64,000 nucleotides of DNA from MA-ANB-1 sp965216445 (GCA_965216445.1 OZ244166.1:2418001-2482000); one strand, 5' to 3'. Shown: positions 51,076-60,931, counted from the stretch's first letter. Translations and numbers: made by a program. Notes: generated from the sequence alone by a model not told the origin.

Positions 51076-51795
51076 CTATTTGGCCATCTCTGATCGGGCG
51101 CGTTCCAGTCGCTCCTTGGCGTCACGTTCCTGGACGGTGACTCTTTCCAACTGGTTGCGAGCTTCCTCTTTGGCAGCCCGGACGAGCGCTTCCGCTTCGA
51201 TCTTGGCGGCATCAGTCGTCTTCTTGGCCGCAGCGACTGCCTCTTCCCGGATGCCCTCAGCGGTTGTCTTCGCATTGCGCATGATCTGATCCGCCTTGTT
51301 GCGAACCTCGTCGAGGATTGCTTCTCGGCTAGCGATGTGTCGCTCGACCCTCTCGTACATTTCCTGCGCTTCGGCGAGGCGATCGTCGGCTTCCTTGAGA
51401 GAATCGGCAACCTTTGCCCGAGCATCCTTCTCGATGATTTCGGCCTTCTTGTGAGCCTGGGCTTCCAACTGACGGGCGTTTTCCAACAGACCCTTGGCTT
51501 CCGCCTCGACCTCGGTACGGGCCTGCTGCTGGGCCAGCCCGATCTGATGGGCGGCCATGGTTCGGAGCTGCTCGGCGTCGGCAATCAGGTCGGTTACCTT
51601 GCGTCTTCCTTCGGCAAGTTTGGCCTCAACCTCGTCGACAGCGTCGTCGACCATCTGCTTCAGTGAGACATCGAGTTCTCCATCGACGTCGGCCAGCCGC
51701 TCAAGAGCGAACTCTGCCGCTGTCAGCCGTGAGCGAAGCTCGTCGATGTCCAATGACTCGATTTCCGGGCGTGCTTCCCCTTTCTTCTTGCCCAT
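51076..51795 (-). CDS. DivIVA-like coiled-coil protein linked to the conservon
   Basis: A 239-residue protein, almost fully helical and charged: ELRSRLTAAEFALERLADVD and RQLEAQAHKKAEIIEKDARA-type heptads continue to the end. It resembles the DivIVA/ATP-synthase b-like scaffold coils but lacks a distinct DivIVA N-terminal motif. The ATG overlaps the stop of the small GTPase gene (ATGA), so it is the fifth member of this operon. A scaffold or polar-localisation role is inferred. Confidence 0.75.
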   Translation of the reverse strand: MGKKKGEARPEIESLDIDELRSRLTAAEFALERLADVDGELDVSLKQMVDDAVDEVEAKLAEGRRKVTDLIADAEQLRTMAAHQIGLAQQQARTEVEAEAKGLLENARQLEAQAHKKAEIIEKDARAKVADSLKEADDRLAEAQEMYERVERHIASREAILDEVRNKADQIMRNAKTTAEGIREEAVAAAKKTTDAAKIEAEALVRAAKEEARNQLERVTVQERDAKERLERARSEMAK

Positions 51796-52382
51796 CAGGC
51801 CGGTATCTCCTGTAGGGCCCTGAGGAGGGCGTACTCAACCAGTTGGTACAGGGTGTTTTGGACGTCGACCCGGACCCTGGCGTCGCAATACGCCATCGGC
51901 ACATGGTCAGAGATGTTCAACGCCTCGCGTACGTCCTCGAGAGAGTGGTTGAGACGACCGTCAAAAGTGTTCACCACGACCATGAAGGGTGTGTCTCGTT
52001 GTTCAAAGAAGTCAACTGCGGCGAAACACGAATCGAGACGTCTGGTATCAACCAGAACGATGGCACCAATGGCACCTTTGGCCAACTCGTGCCACATGAA
52101 GTGGAAGCGGTCCTGGCCCGGCGTCCCGAACAGGTACAACACCAGTTGATCATTCAACGAGATCCGTCCGAAGTCCATCGCCACGGTGGTCGTTGTCTTC
52201 GTTCCGTTTTCGAACAGCTCGTCGACTCCCGAACTTGCCTGAGTGATGAGGGCTTCGCTTCGAAGCGGCTCTATCTCGGAGATCGAACCCACGAAGGTCG
52301 TCTTCCCGACGCCAAATCCACCGGCGACGACAATCTTGACGGGGGTACGCCCGATCGGCTTAGAGGCTGCGGATTCCATCAA
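51795..52382 (-). CDS. Small GTPase of the conservon (CvnD type)
   Basis: A 195-residue Ras-like GTPase. P-loop AGGFGVGKTTFVGSIS (near residue 20), switch region TTTTVAMDFGRI, LFGTPGQDRFHFM (G3), and VVVNTFDGRL (G4-like) are present. In conservons it forms a membrane complex with the kinase-like, roadblock and DUF742 proteins. The start overlaps the DUF742 gene by 23 bases. Confidence 0.92.
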   Translation of the reverse strand: MMESAASKPIGRTPVKIVVAGGFGVGKTTFVGSISEIEPLRSEALITQASSGVDELFENGTKTTTTVAMDFGRISLNDQLVLYLFGTPGQDRFHFMWHELAKGAIGAIVLVDTRRLDSCFAAVDFFEQRDTPFMVVVNTFDGRLNHSLEDVREALNISDHVPMAYCDARVRVDVQNTLYQLVEYALLRALQEIPA

Positions 52383-52737
52383 GCACCTTCTTCAGGAGAT
52401 TCGCGTATTCAATACTGTCGAGGTCCGCGGCCACACCAGCAGGGGTGTCGACGATTTGTACTGCTCCGCGCTGTGCCAGGTCGGCAACTACCACGCGGAT
52501 CACTCCGACCGGAACGTCGATGAGGGCCGCCAACTCGATAAGAGCCGTGCCATGCCCGGCAAGCTCGATTACCCGCTCCGCCTCCCACCGATACTGGTGT
52601 TTCGTCTTCATTCCTTCTTCCGTGGAGGCGACGAGGCTCTCCAGCGCGATGGACGGCACGTCCTGGCCGGTGCGACCACCGGTCATTGTGTAGGGACGAA
52701 CCAAGCGTCCTTCTGAGGAGTGACGTGCCATGAGCAA
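52360..52737 (-). CDS. DUF742 protein of the conservon (CvnC type)
   Basis: A 125-residue protein with RLVRPYTMTGGRTG at the start and the winged-helix-like DUF742 domain (HGTALIELAALIDVPVGVIR, GAVQIVDTPA). The first ATG is 52737; ATG 52731 is possible. It lies 2 bases after the roadblock gene and overlaps the GTPase gene. DUF742 proteins connect the roadblock and GTPase in these modules. Confidence 0.9.
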   Translation of the reverse strand: MLMARHSSEGRLVRPYTMTGGRTGQDVPSIALESLVASTEEGMKTKHQYRWEAERVIELAGHGTALIELAALIDVPVGVIRVVVADLAQRGAVQIVDTPAGVAADLDSIEYANLLKKVLDGIRSL

Positions 52738-52739
52738 TA

Positions 52740-53156
52740 TCAGCCCCGGACCAGGTCCGCTTTCAGTTCTTCACGCACCTCTGGCGTGAGGATGTCGCCG
52801 GCCTTCTCGGAGAAGACCGCCATCTCATATGCAACGGCGCCAATGTCCGTGGCGCGCTCGGTGAGCACGCACAACAAACTCCCGTCGCGAATTCCGGTCA
52901 CGAAGAGCCACCCGTTGGTCATTTCAACAATCACATTGCTGACCGAGCCAGCCCCGAATCGTCCGGCCGAACCGTAGGCAAGTCCAATCATTCCCGACGA
53001 GACGGCCGAAAGACGGTCTGCAGTCTCTCGATCGACACCATTCGACAGAGCAAGAGGTAGACCGTCGGACGACACAACAACGGCTTGTCGCATCGAAGGA
53101 ACGGTCTGTGCGAACCGATCTATCAACCAGTTGAGGTTGTTGGCATGGGTACTCAT
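52740..53156 (-). CDS. Roadblock/LC7-domain protein of the conservon (CvnB type)
   Basis: A 138-residue roadblock/LC7 protein: NLNWLIDRFAQTVPSMRQAV, VVSSDGLPLALSNGV, LSAVSSGMIGLA and the end LTERATDIGAVAYEMAVF match the MglB-like fold. The start overlaps the kinase stop (ATGA). It likely acts as the GTPase-activating or bridging subunit for the small GTPase. Confidence 0.9.
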   Translation of the reverse strand: MSTHANNLNWLIDRFAQTVPSMRQAVVVSSDGLPLALSNGVDRETADRLSAVSSGMIGLAYGSAGRFGAGSVSNVIVEMTNGWLFVTGIRDGSLLCVLTERATDIGAVAYEMAVFSEKAGDILTPEVREELKADLVRG

Positions 53157-55861
53157 TCTTTGCTCCCCTCAGTGTCTTCTGAATCGGGCTCTTCAACAGA
53201 AGCCAACTTCCTACCGTCGGCGAACTCGGCCAGGGCCGACTTGATCCCGATTGCTCCAGATGCCGATGCCGAGGAGCTGACGGCCGACTCGTCGCTCTCT
53301 GAGAATGAGACGCCGGGAGTTCGGACAGGCAATCCTGCTGACGAGAGCGCCACAGGCTCATCCTCGGGCTGTTCAGGCTCTTCCTTGGAATCCTCTTCGT
53401 TCCAGTTCGCAAAGACATCCTCGGCAGAGGCAGACACCTCAGCAGCCTCGACTGCTTCCTCGGGCTCGTCGTCCTGGACCCACCAGGGGGATTCCCCTTG
53501 TGGCTTCTCGGGCGGCACGGCGGCAGCAGAATCCTCTTGCGTCATGCCGACCGACTCCGGTTCTGGGTACGAGGTCTCTGCGAGCTCCGGTTCTGGGGAC
53601 GAGGTCTTTGCGGGTTCAGGCTTGGGATCGACCGGTGGAGCAGGTTGCCACTCTCGTGTTGTCTTTTCGTCCGGCACCGACTGGTCATCGCCTGCCTGTC
53701 CGGAACGGAGGGCTTCACCGGGGACCCGACGGGTCAACTCGTTGGATGTGAAGCTGACAGCCTCGTCAATCTTGAGAGGCTCCTCGGTGGGGGCAATCGA
53801 GGCTGCACGCGCCGGGTGCTCGTGTTTGCCCTTTACCTTGCCCGGAAGGGCCGGCTTCTCAGCTGGCAGTTCGATCGCAGCAGGTTCGATAGCCGGTGGA
53901 GGCACGTGCTGGGGACTCGTCGACTCTGATCCCGTTCCGTTCAAGCCGCTCTCCGTGCTGGTTCCTGACACCGCTGGCCGATAATCGGTTGTTGTCGGGG
54001 CGGGTATCTCACCACCCGAGCTGCCACCTGCGGCCGGCTCGATCAACGACTTCGGTAGGAGAACGCGTACGGTCACGCCTGGGGAACCAGATATGAGCTG
54101 GACTCTGATCCCATGGCGGTCGGCCAGCCGAGCAACAACGTACATCCCAAGCGTCGGTTGTAGCGCCAGTCCCAAGACCGGAGGATTCTGGAGCAGTGCG
54201 TTGAGTTCCTCGATCCTCGCATCTGTCATCCCGATTCCACTGTCTGAGACAGTGAGCATGTAGCCGTCTGGATCGAATAGACCGGCGACCCGGACCCGAT
54301 CGCTTGGCGACGAGTATTGGGTCCCGTTGTCCAGAAGTTCCGACATCAGGTGTGCAATATCAGCCACGGCCCGGCCCGACACCAACGCAGGCTCGAGGGC
54401 CAGGATGTCAACTCTCTGATAGTCGTCGACTTCTCCAAGCGCGGCTCGAATGATCTCACTGACGTCGAGCGGATTCGACCAGATTCGGGTCGGCTCCGAT
54501 CCGGCGAGAACCAGGAGGCTCTCAGCGTTCCTTCGCATCCGTGTAGCCAGATGGTCGAGCTTGTAGTAGCCCCCGAGAGTTTCGGGGTCTTCTTCCCTTG
54601 ACTCGAGTTCGTCGAGCAGGGCAAGCTGACGATCTACAAGGCTTCGATTCCTCCGCGCCAACGTCACAAAGATGTCGGAAACGCCTTTGCGAAGGATGTC
54701 CATCTGCTGCCCTGCCACCGAGATGAGAGTCGAGTGCAGGGACGTAAAAGACTTGGCGAGATCGCCGACCTCGTCCCGACCGGCCGCGGTGATCTCCGCA
54801 GGCTGAAGATCGGACACGTCAAGACTTGGATTCTGTAGCGCGTCTACCAATGCCGGCAGATCTTCTTCTGAGACCTGCACCGCGGCGCTGGTAACGCCAC
54901 GCACTCGACGGACAACGGAGCGAATCACAGCATACGATCCGAGTAAGGCGAGCAGCAGGACAACCGCCGCCACTCCGGCGACCAGATAGGCCTCCGTCTC
55001 GGACTCGGCGGCGTTGGACCGTGACTCGGCGGCAACATCCGAAGCAAGCCCCTCAGAGGTGTTCAAGATGTCTTCGTTCCGTCGTAGCGGGAAAGTATCG
55101 ATGTCAACCTCAGGCAGCCTGGTGTAACGAAGAATGGCCGCGTTCATCTGGTTGGCTGTCTGGTTGGCCCGTAGAGCCCATGCGCCGAACTCACCTTCGA
55201 GAACATCCAGAGTTGCGAGGAGAGCGGACCGCTCCTGCACGGTAGCCGCCTCACCTTCTGCAGCTTCGAGGGCGCGGAACTCCTCAATCAGCTGTTCCTG
55301 AATCAGCGAAACCTGCCCACCTTCGGCCAGGAAGTAGGCGGTAGAAAGCTCACGGGACTGGACACGGTCAGACACGATTGAAGATGTCTTGGGGAGAACG
55401 GCGAGGATCGAGTCAGCCACGTCGTGATAGCCGTCGAGTTCAGTCGGAGTTGGGTTGCTGATCGATCGCATCTGATTGAGGCCGTCGACGACAACCAGCA
55501 CGTCCTCGGAAACGCTGTCAGCCACTTCACCAAAAAAGTCACGCGCAACCGCCTGCAGATCGACCGTCGAATCGCGCAGACTTTCGATGGCTTTGTCGGT
55601 CCGCTCCATCGCCGAGGCAAGGTCGTCGATATCGTTTTCGTTTCCAAAGATGTAGACCTGCCTTGCGTGATCCTCTTCCTCCCAGACGGCATTCAGAGTG
55701 TCGATCGCGTCGGCTGTGACGGTGGCCGCATTGGCAGTCTCGTTTTGCTGTTTGGAATCCTCGAGGAAGGTAAAGGCAATGAAACCGGCCGCGGCCAGTG
55801 CGACCAGCCCAATGGGGATGATGGCCATTGCCAGCTTCGCCGACAGGCGCAACCGCTTCAT
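53153..55861 (-). CDS. NIT-domain sensor histidine kinase-like protein (CvnA type)
   Basis: A 902-residue membrane protein. Residues ~10-30 and ~290-312 are hydrophobic and bracket an extracytoplasmic helical NIT-type domain; a HAMP region (RRVRGVTSAAVQVSEEDLPA) and a kinase-like core follow. The ATPase domain shows LMSELLDNGTQYSSP, VSDSGIGMT and GLALQPTLGMYVVARLA. The last 280 residues are Pro/Glu/Ser-rich and disordered. It opens the conservon operon and is the probable signal input. Confidence 0.9.
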   Translation of the reverse strand: MKRLRLSAKLAMAIIPIGLVALAAAGFIAFTFLEDSKQQNETANAATVTADAIDTLNAVWEEEDHARQVYIFGNENDIDDLASAMERTDKAIESLRDSTVDLQAVARDFFGEVADSVSEDVLVVVDGLNQMRSISNPTPTELDGYHDVADSILAVLPKTSSIVSDRVQSRELSTAYFLAEGGQVSLIQEQLIEEFRALEAAEGEAATVQERSALLATLDVLEGEFGAWALRANQTANQMNAAILRYTRLPEVDIDTFPLRRNEDILNTSEGLASDVAAESRSNAAESETEAYLVAGVAAVVLLLALLGSYAVIRSVVRRVRGVTSAAVQVSEEDLPALVDALQNPSLDVSDLQPAEITAAGRDEVGDLAKSFTSLHSTLISVAGQQMDILRKGVSDIFVTLARRNRSLVDRQLALLDELESREEDPETLGGYYKLDHLATRMRRNAESLLVLAGSEPTRIWSNPLDVSEIIRAALGEVDDYQRVDILALEPALVSGRAVADIAHLMSELLDNGTQYSSPSDRVRVAGLFDPDGYMLTVSDSGIGMTDARIEELNALLQNPPVLGLALQPTLGMYVVARLADRHGIRVQLISGSPGVTVRVLLPKSLIEPAAGGSSGGEIPAPTTTDYRPAVSGTSTESGLNGTGSESTSPQHVPPPAIEPAAIELPAEKPALPGKVKGKHEHPARAASIAPTEEPLKIDEAVSFTSNELTRRVPGEALRSGQAGDDQSVPDEKTTREWQPAPPVDPKPEPAKTSSPEPELAETSYPEPESVGMTQEDSAAAVPPEKPQGESPWWVQDDEPEEAVEAAEVSASAEDVFANWNEEDSKEEPEQPEDEPVALSSAGLPVRTPGVSFSESDESAVSSSASASGAIGIKSALAEFADGRKLASVEEPDSEDTEGSKE

Positions 55862-55954
55862 GAAATGATCTCCTACATAGGTCGAACGTGCAATGTTCTA
55901 TCGTCAAAAGGACCAACCCACTTGAACATCCTTCACGGAGGAGACAGACCAAAA

Positions 55955-56725
55955 ATGGGTGACTCACCCGAAGCAAAAGAGGCTCGTCTACAGCTTGTGG
56001 ACAAGCAGTCGATCCTCGTGTTCAGCGGTGCCGGTATCTCGACCGAATCGGGTATCCCCGATTTCCGCGGAGAGAACGGCCTGTGGACCAAAGTTGACCC
56101 CGATGACTTCACAATCGGTCGCTATCTCACCAACAAGGATCTCAGAGTGGCTGGATGGAAAATGCACACCGAGGGTGAGCTGTGGGGTGCCCGAAGCACT
56201 GTGCAGCCCAACCGCGGCCACGATGCCGTGGTGAGACTTCACCAGGCTGAACGACTCGCTGGAGTCGTCACCCAAAATGTCGACGGTCTTCACCAGAGAG
56301 CAGGGTTGGACAACGATCGAGTCGCCGAGGTGCACGGCAACGTCCGAACCAGCCATTGCACAGGATGCGGACGGCGATGGAGCACCGAAGAAATCCTCGT
56401 CCGGGTCGATAGCGGCGATGATGACCCGCACTGCGAAACCTGTGATTCTCCGATCAAGACCGACGTGATCATGTTTGGAGAAGAGCTTCGCCGGGAGACA
56501 TTGGAACAGTCATATCGGTTCTTGGACGTTGCGGATGCCCTCCTTGTCCTCGGTTCGACGGTTGCTGTCTGGCCCGCGTCTGACGTGGTAATGGCTGCGG
56601 CTATGAAGCCCATTCCGATTGTCATCATCAACAAGGGCGCTACTGAAGCAGACCATCTCGCAGCCGTGGTCATCGATGGATCGATCGGAGAGAACCTGCC
56701 GCCGCTGGTTTCGTCCATCATCTAA
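55955..56725 (+). CDS. cobB: Sirtuin-type NAD-dependent protein deacylase
   Basis: A 256-residue sirtuin from ATG 55955; an upstream GGAGGAG (55937-55943) is the likely ribosome site. The NAD-binding GAGISTESGIPDFRG, the catalytic VTQNVDGLHQRAG with His in VAEVHGN, and the zinc site HCTGCG...HCETC are all intact; the C-terminus has LGSTVAVWPASD and INKG. It removes acyl groups from Lys, for example of acyl-CoA synthetases. It is divergent from the conservon kinase gene. Confidence 0.93.
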   Translation: MGDSPEAKEARLQLVDKQSILVFSGAGISTESGIPDFRGENGLWTKVDPDDFTIGRYLTNKDLRVAGWKMHTEGELWGARSTVQPNRGHDAVVRLHQAERLAGVVTQNVDGLHQRAGLDNDRVAEVHGNVRTSHCTGCGRRWSTEEILVRVDSGDDDPHCETCDSPIKTDVIMFGEELRRETLEQSYRFLDVADALLVLGSTVAVWPASDVVMAAAMKPIPIVIINKGATEADHLAAVVIDGSIGENLPPLVSSII

Positions 56726-56768
56726 TTCATAGGCCCCAAACCGCGGCAAAACCTAACCTTGCTCGGCG

Positions 56769-57719
56769 ATGGAAACTCGACCACTCCAGCCCAACGACAA
56801 ACTTGCCCTGCACTCGCTGATCCGTAGGTGGGAGGAGTTCTGGAATGTTCCCCTGGTCACACCAATGGAGGAAGTCGAGGAGAACCTAACCGCACCGTTC
56901 ACCGACCTGAACCTCCACAGCCTGGGCTATTGGGAGGAGGGCCGGATGATTGCCTTTGGGCACATCTGGCATCGGCCCAGCAGCGAGAGTCAAGAACGGG
57001 CCTACCTGTTTGGGTGTGTCGACCCCGCCGAAAGGGGTCGTGGAATCGGACGGGAGCTAATGCACTGGCAAAGGCAGCGCGCCGAGGAGATTCTGTCATC
57101 AGCGGAAAACGATCTGCCCAAGTTCATACGCGCTGACGAATGGGACTGGATCGAGGAGTCGCACAGGATGTACCGCCGCGTTGGGCTCGAACCGGTCCGC
57201 TACTTCACCGAAATGCTCAAGCCATTGCAGGAACTCACCACGATCGAGCCCCTTCCCGGCATTGAAATCCAGCAGTTCGACAGGTCCAGAACCGGCGACG
57301 TGATGGAGGTGCTCAATGAGTCGTTCCGGGACCATTGGGGCTCAACGCCGACTGACCTCGAGAGCTTCGAGCACAGGCTCGACTCGTACGGAACCGCCCT
57401 CGATGCATCTTTTATTGCATTAGCGGACGACCGAATAGTCGGGTGCACCCTCAACGCCCACTACCCCGAAGACGAGGTTCTTCTGGGCAGGCGGGACGGC
57501 TGGATCGAGACACTGGGAGTGCTCAGCGAATTTCGCAAACGGGGAATTGCCACTGCCCTAATCCAAACGTCATTCAACGCCTTTTTGAGGCTGGGCTTGA
57601 CGCATGCCGCCCTCGGTGTCGACACCGCAAGTCCTACCGATGCGCACAGTCTTTATAAGGGCTTGGGTTTTGCCCCGACTCACAGGTCGATCACCAGCGA
57701 GCTAAAGGTCAGGGCGTGA
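56769..57719 (+). CDS. Tandem GNAT acetyltransferase
   Basis: A 316-residue protein with two GNAT folds. The first (about 1-150) has GCVDPAERGRGIGRELMHWQ; the second (160-316) has LGVLSEFRKRGIATALIQTS and the DTASPTDAHSLYKGLGF tail. Such tandem GNATs occur in Actinobacteria and include MshD-like enzymes, but substrate cannot be told. It overlaps the convergent redoxin gene by 11 bases and begins 43 bases after the sirtuin gene. Confidence 0.85.
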   Translation: METRPLQPNDKLALHSLIRRWEEFWNVPLVTPMEEVEENLTAPFTDLNLHSLGYWEEGRMIAFGHIWHRPSSESQERAYLFGCVDPAERGRGIGRELMHWQRQRAEEILSSAENDLPKFIRADEWDWIEESHRMYRRVGLEPVRYFTEMLKPLQELTTIEPLPGIEIQQFDRSRTGDVMEVLNESFRDHWGSTPTDLESFEHRLDSYGTALDASFIALADDRIVGCTLNAHYPEDEVLLGRRDGWIETLGVLSEFRKRGIATALIQTSFNAFLRLGLTHAALGVDTASPTDAHSLYKGLGFAPTHRSITSELKVRA

Positions 57720-58314
57720 TCCCAAAGAACTCCTGCAGTTTCGCTGCCAGTGCTTCAGCTGTTAGCCGCCCCAGATTGACGTCAACGACCGTTCCGTTCT
57801 CGTCATAGATCACAGTCGTTGGAGAGCCGCGGGCACCAAAGTTGGTAGCCAGCTGCCTCCCGTCGATCCCTCCGACGTCTCGAGCCAACGGCCACGATCC
57901 GATGCCGCGGTCAATCGCGAACGGGAGACCTGACCCGTTGTTCATCGTATTGATCCCCACGAAATTGACCTCTTCGCCGACCTGGGCTTCCAAGGCGGCA
58001 AATCGAGGAAGTTCAACCTGGCAGATCTCACACCAAGACGCGAAGAAGGCCGCCACAGTTGGCTTGCCGGAGAAGTCTTCAAGCGTGACTCTCCCTTCAC
58101 CATCGAGTTCGGGAAGATCCCATGATTCCGTTTCAGTAACACCGGTAGCGGTTTCGCCTGAAGAGAAAGCGAAGACAAACACGACACCGACGATGACGGC
58201 ACCGACCCCGAACACAACCCAGCTCAGGATCTTCCTACGGCGCGCCTCTCTGCGCCGCGCTTCAGCACGCGCTCTCTTTGACGCGGCCCGTGAGGTTCCG
58301 GAACTCTTGGCCAT
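57709..58314 (-). CDS. TlpA-type membrane-anchored thiol-disulfide oxidoreductase
   Basis: A 201-residue protein from ATG 58314 (MAKSSGTSRAASKR); an upstream start at 58362 is possible. A basic N-terminus (RARAEARRREARRRKIL) is followed by a hydrophobic segment (VVFGVGAVIVGVVFVFAF) and an external thioredoxin domain with the active site WCEIC (FFASWCEICQVELPRF), and cis-Pro in RGSPTTVIY. It would reduce disulfides outside the membrane, for cytochrome c maturation or similar. Confidence 0.88.
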   Translation of the reverse strand: MAKSSGTSRAASKRARAEARRREARRRKILSWVVFGVGAVIVGVVFVFAFSSGETATGVTETESWDLPELDGEGRVTLEDFSGKPTVAAFFASWCEICQVELPRFAALEAQVGEEVNFVGINTMNNGSGLPFAIDRGIGSWPLARDVGGIDGRQLATNFGARGSPTTVIYDENGTVVDVNLGRLTAEALAAKLQEFFGITP

Positions 58315-58432
58315 CGGGAGATACAACCACAAGAACGCCACTCCCATTCGCCCTCGAACCACGCAGACAGTCCGATACCCGACAGTCTGCGGTCACGGAT
58401 CGTCAGCCGCCGACAGTCAGTATCCTGAGGAC

Positions 58433-60211
58433 ATGTCTGGTTATCACCCTCCCCTCGATGACATGAACTTCACACTGACCCACGTGGCCGACCTGGAAAA
58501 CGTGGCCAAGATGAACGGCTTTCAACACGCCGATCCGACCACGGTGTCCGGCCTTCTCGACGAGGCAGCTCGTTTCTTCTCTGAAGTGATGGCGCCACTG
58601 AACGTCGTCGGGGACCAGGAGGGTTCGAAGCTGACCGACTCAGGAGTCGTAACTCCACCCGGATTCAAAGAGGCCTACGACAAGTACGTCGAATCGGGAT
58701 GGGCGTCCGCACACTTCCCCGAGGAATGGTCCGGAGGCGGATTGCCCTACTCGGTCGGGATCGTCATCCAGGAGATGATGAAGACGGCCAACATGGCCTT
58801 TTCTCTCTGCCCGATGCTGACCCAGGGAGCAGTCGACGCAATACTCGCCCACGGTACCGAGGAGCAGCAGAACACATACCTCGACAAACTGGCGACCGGC
58901 CAATGGTCCGGGACAATGAACCTCACCGAGCCCGGGGCCGGTTCCGATGTTGGGGCCCTTCGCGCCCGGGCTGAACGTCGCGACGACGGCAGCTACCGGA
59001 TTTTCGGGACCAAGATCTTCATAACCTGGGGCGACCAAGACCTCACCGAGAATGTCATCCACCTGGTATTGGCGCGTACCCCAGATGCTCCGGCGGGCAC
59101 TCGTGGAATCTCGATGTTCATCGTCCCCAAATACCTCGTCGACGACGAAGGCAACCCCGGCGAGGCCAACGATATCAAGATCGTCTCCATTGAGCACAAG
59201 CTGGGGATTCATGCCTCCCCGACGTGCGTCCTCTCCTTCGGAGACGATGGTGAAGGTGCTGTCGGGTACCTTCTCGGAGATGAGCAAAAGGGGATGCGCA
59301 ACATGTTCACGATGATGAATGTGGCGCGCATCGGAGTCGGTCTCGAAGGCCTGGCCATCACGGAAAGGGCCTACCAACAAGCTCTGGAATACGCACACGA
59401 TCGTGTTCAAGGCCGGAAGACGGGTAGTGACAACCCCAATGACGTCGCGATCGTCGAACATCCCGACGTTCGCCGGATGCTGCTCACCATGAAAGCCAAT
59501 GCGCAGGCGATGCGGGCCCTCCTGTATTACACGGCAGCCGAAACCGACTTTGCCGACCATTCCGAAGACACCGATCGGCGCAAACTGGCAAGCGACCGAG
59601 TCGCACTCCTCACCCCGTTGGTGAAAGCATGGTGTACCGACCTCGGCGTCGAGATGGCCTCGCTAGGGATCCAGGTCCACGGTGGGATGGGCTACGTCGA
59701 GGAAACGGGTGCCGCCCAGCACTTCCGGGACAGCCGCATCGCTCCCATCTACGAGGGAACCAACGGGATCCAAGCAATTGACTTGGTGACACGAAAGCTC
59801 CCAATGGAGAACGGGGAGGTAGTTCGCTCAGTGATCGCAGAAATGCAGGAGACTAGAAGCGACATGGAAGCTCACCCTGAGTTGGCGTCCTTCGCGGCCG
59901 AGTTGTCGGCGGCAATCGATGCCCTCAGCGAGACGTCGGAATGGCTGCTCAGCAGCCTGTCTGAAAAGAGCATCGACGAGGCGCTGGCGGGCGCCACGCC
60001 CTACCTGAGACAGCTCTCCACGGTGATCGCTGGCTGGCTGATGGCACGACAGGCGATCGCGGCACTCAGCGATGGAGACACCGCATCTGAGTTCGTCGCA
60101 GACAAGGTGACAACAGCCCGCTTCTTTGGAGAGCACCTTCTGCCCCAGGTCAACGGGCTGACCAAAACCATCACAGCCGGAGCGAGTTTGCTCGACCAGG
60201 CGATGTTGTAG
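58433..60211 (+). CDS. Acyl-CoA dehydrogenase, large (~600 residue) type
   Basis: A 592-residue FAD enzyme from ATG 58433. It has the acyl-CoA dehydrogenase core: MNLTEPGAGSDVGALR, KIFITWGDQDLTENV, and the arginine region LLTMKANAQAMRALLY; the catalytic Glu is in PIYEGTNGIQAIDL. The additional C-terminal domain (residues ~470-592) matches the extended ACAD class found in fatty-acid and long-chain oxidation. It probably acts in the first oxidation step for acyl-CoA with the thiolase and hydratase of this window. Other upstream starts give only non-coding residues. Confidence 0.92.
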   Translation: MSGYHPPLDDMNFTLTHVADLENVAKMNGFQHADPTTVSGLLDEAARFFSEVMAPLNVVGDQEGSKLTDSGVVTPPGFKEAYDKYVESGWASAHFPEEWSGGGLPYSVGIVIQEMMKTANMAFSLCPMLTQGAVDAILAHGTEEQQNTYLDKLATGQWSGTMNLTEPGAGSDVGALRARAERRDDGSYRIFGTKIFITWGDQDLTENVIHLVLARTPDAPAGTRGISMFIVPKYLVDDEGNPGEANDIKIVSIEHKLGIHASPTCVLSFGDDGEGAVGYLLGDEQKGMRNMFTMMNVARIGVGLEGLAITERAYQQALEYAHDRVQGRKTGSDNPNDVAIVEHPDVRRMLLTMKANAQAMRALLYYTAAETDFADHSEDTDRRKLASDRVALLTPLVKAWCTDLGVEMASLGIQVHGGMGYVEETGAAQHFRDSRIAPIYEGTNGIQAIDLVTRKLPMENGEVVRSVIAEMQETRSDMEAHPELASFAAELSAAIDALSETSEWLLSSLSEKSIDEALAGATPYLRQLSTVIAGWLMARQAIAALSDGDTASEFVADKVTTARFFGEHLLPQVNGLTKTITAGASLLDQAML

Positions 60212-60268
60212 GGCATTCCCGGTGCACCGGCGGTCAAAGAGGGGTCGTCCAGTTGCTTAGAACGGCGC

Positions 60269-60931
60269 TCAGGCCTGCTCGGAGTTGACGACTGTCACGT
60301 CAGTTGCCGGCACACCATCTATCGAAACCACCGGATCGTCTCCAGTTAGATCAACAAGTACCCGACTTTCCTCATCTGCTGTCTCTACGGGTTTGCCAAA
60401 CGGGTACGGCCTCCACATCCGGACGATCATCAGAAGCGGAATCAGCAGGTAAGGGGTGTTGGCCAACAGATAGAACCATGTCTGCGGTTCGGTGCAGCCT
60501 GCGCAGAGAGCAGGATCCGCCCACCCCTCGGTGGCCATGAATCCGAAGATCCCCTCTGCCATGTATGTGATCATGCCGTGAGCGAGCGCACCGCCGTAAA
60601 CAAGACCGGGCACGCGGATGTGATTCCAACCTCGCACGAATCCAAAGAGAAAGTAGACGTACAGGGGTAGCCAAATGAACGCTGAGATGAAGGCCGACCA
60701 CTGCACTTGTGGGGGATTCAGAACCAGAAGCGGGTCGGCGACCCGGGCGTACGTGTCGTAGATGAATCGTTCCACGATGTATGGGCTGTCAGGGTCCAAC
60801 GATCCGTTTAGCCCATTGACGGAGTCGGTGATGATCGAAGTCAGGATGAAGAAGCTGAAGGCGACGACAAAGACCCAGTCGGATTTTCGCTCGCTGAGCC
60901 GTTTTGTTCCTGAGGGGGTGAGAGCGACCAT
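60269..60931 (-). CDS. EXPERA-like membrane protein
   Basis: A 220-residue protein with four hydrophobic segments and the EXPERA/TMEM97 layout: FVVAFSFFILTSIITD, YARVADPLLVLNPPQVQWSA, the FIWLPLYVYFLFGFVRGWNH segment and NTPYLLIPLLMIVRMWRPYPF near the end. In eukaryotes this fold includes sterol isomerases and sigma-2 receptors. Function in bacteria is unknown. A C-terminal acidic tail extends in the cytoplasm. Confidence 0.75.
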   Translation of the reverse strand: MVALTPSGTKRLSERKSDWVFVVAFSFFILTSIITDSVNGLNGSLDPDSPYIVERFIYDTYARVADPLLVLNPPQVQWSAFISAFIWLPLYVYFLFGFVRGWNHIRVPGLVYGGALAHGMITYMAEGIFGFMATEGWADPALCAGCTEPQTWFYLLANTPYLLIPLLMIVRMWRPYPFGKPVETADEESRVLVDLTGDDPVVSIDGVPATDVTVVNSEQA

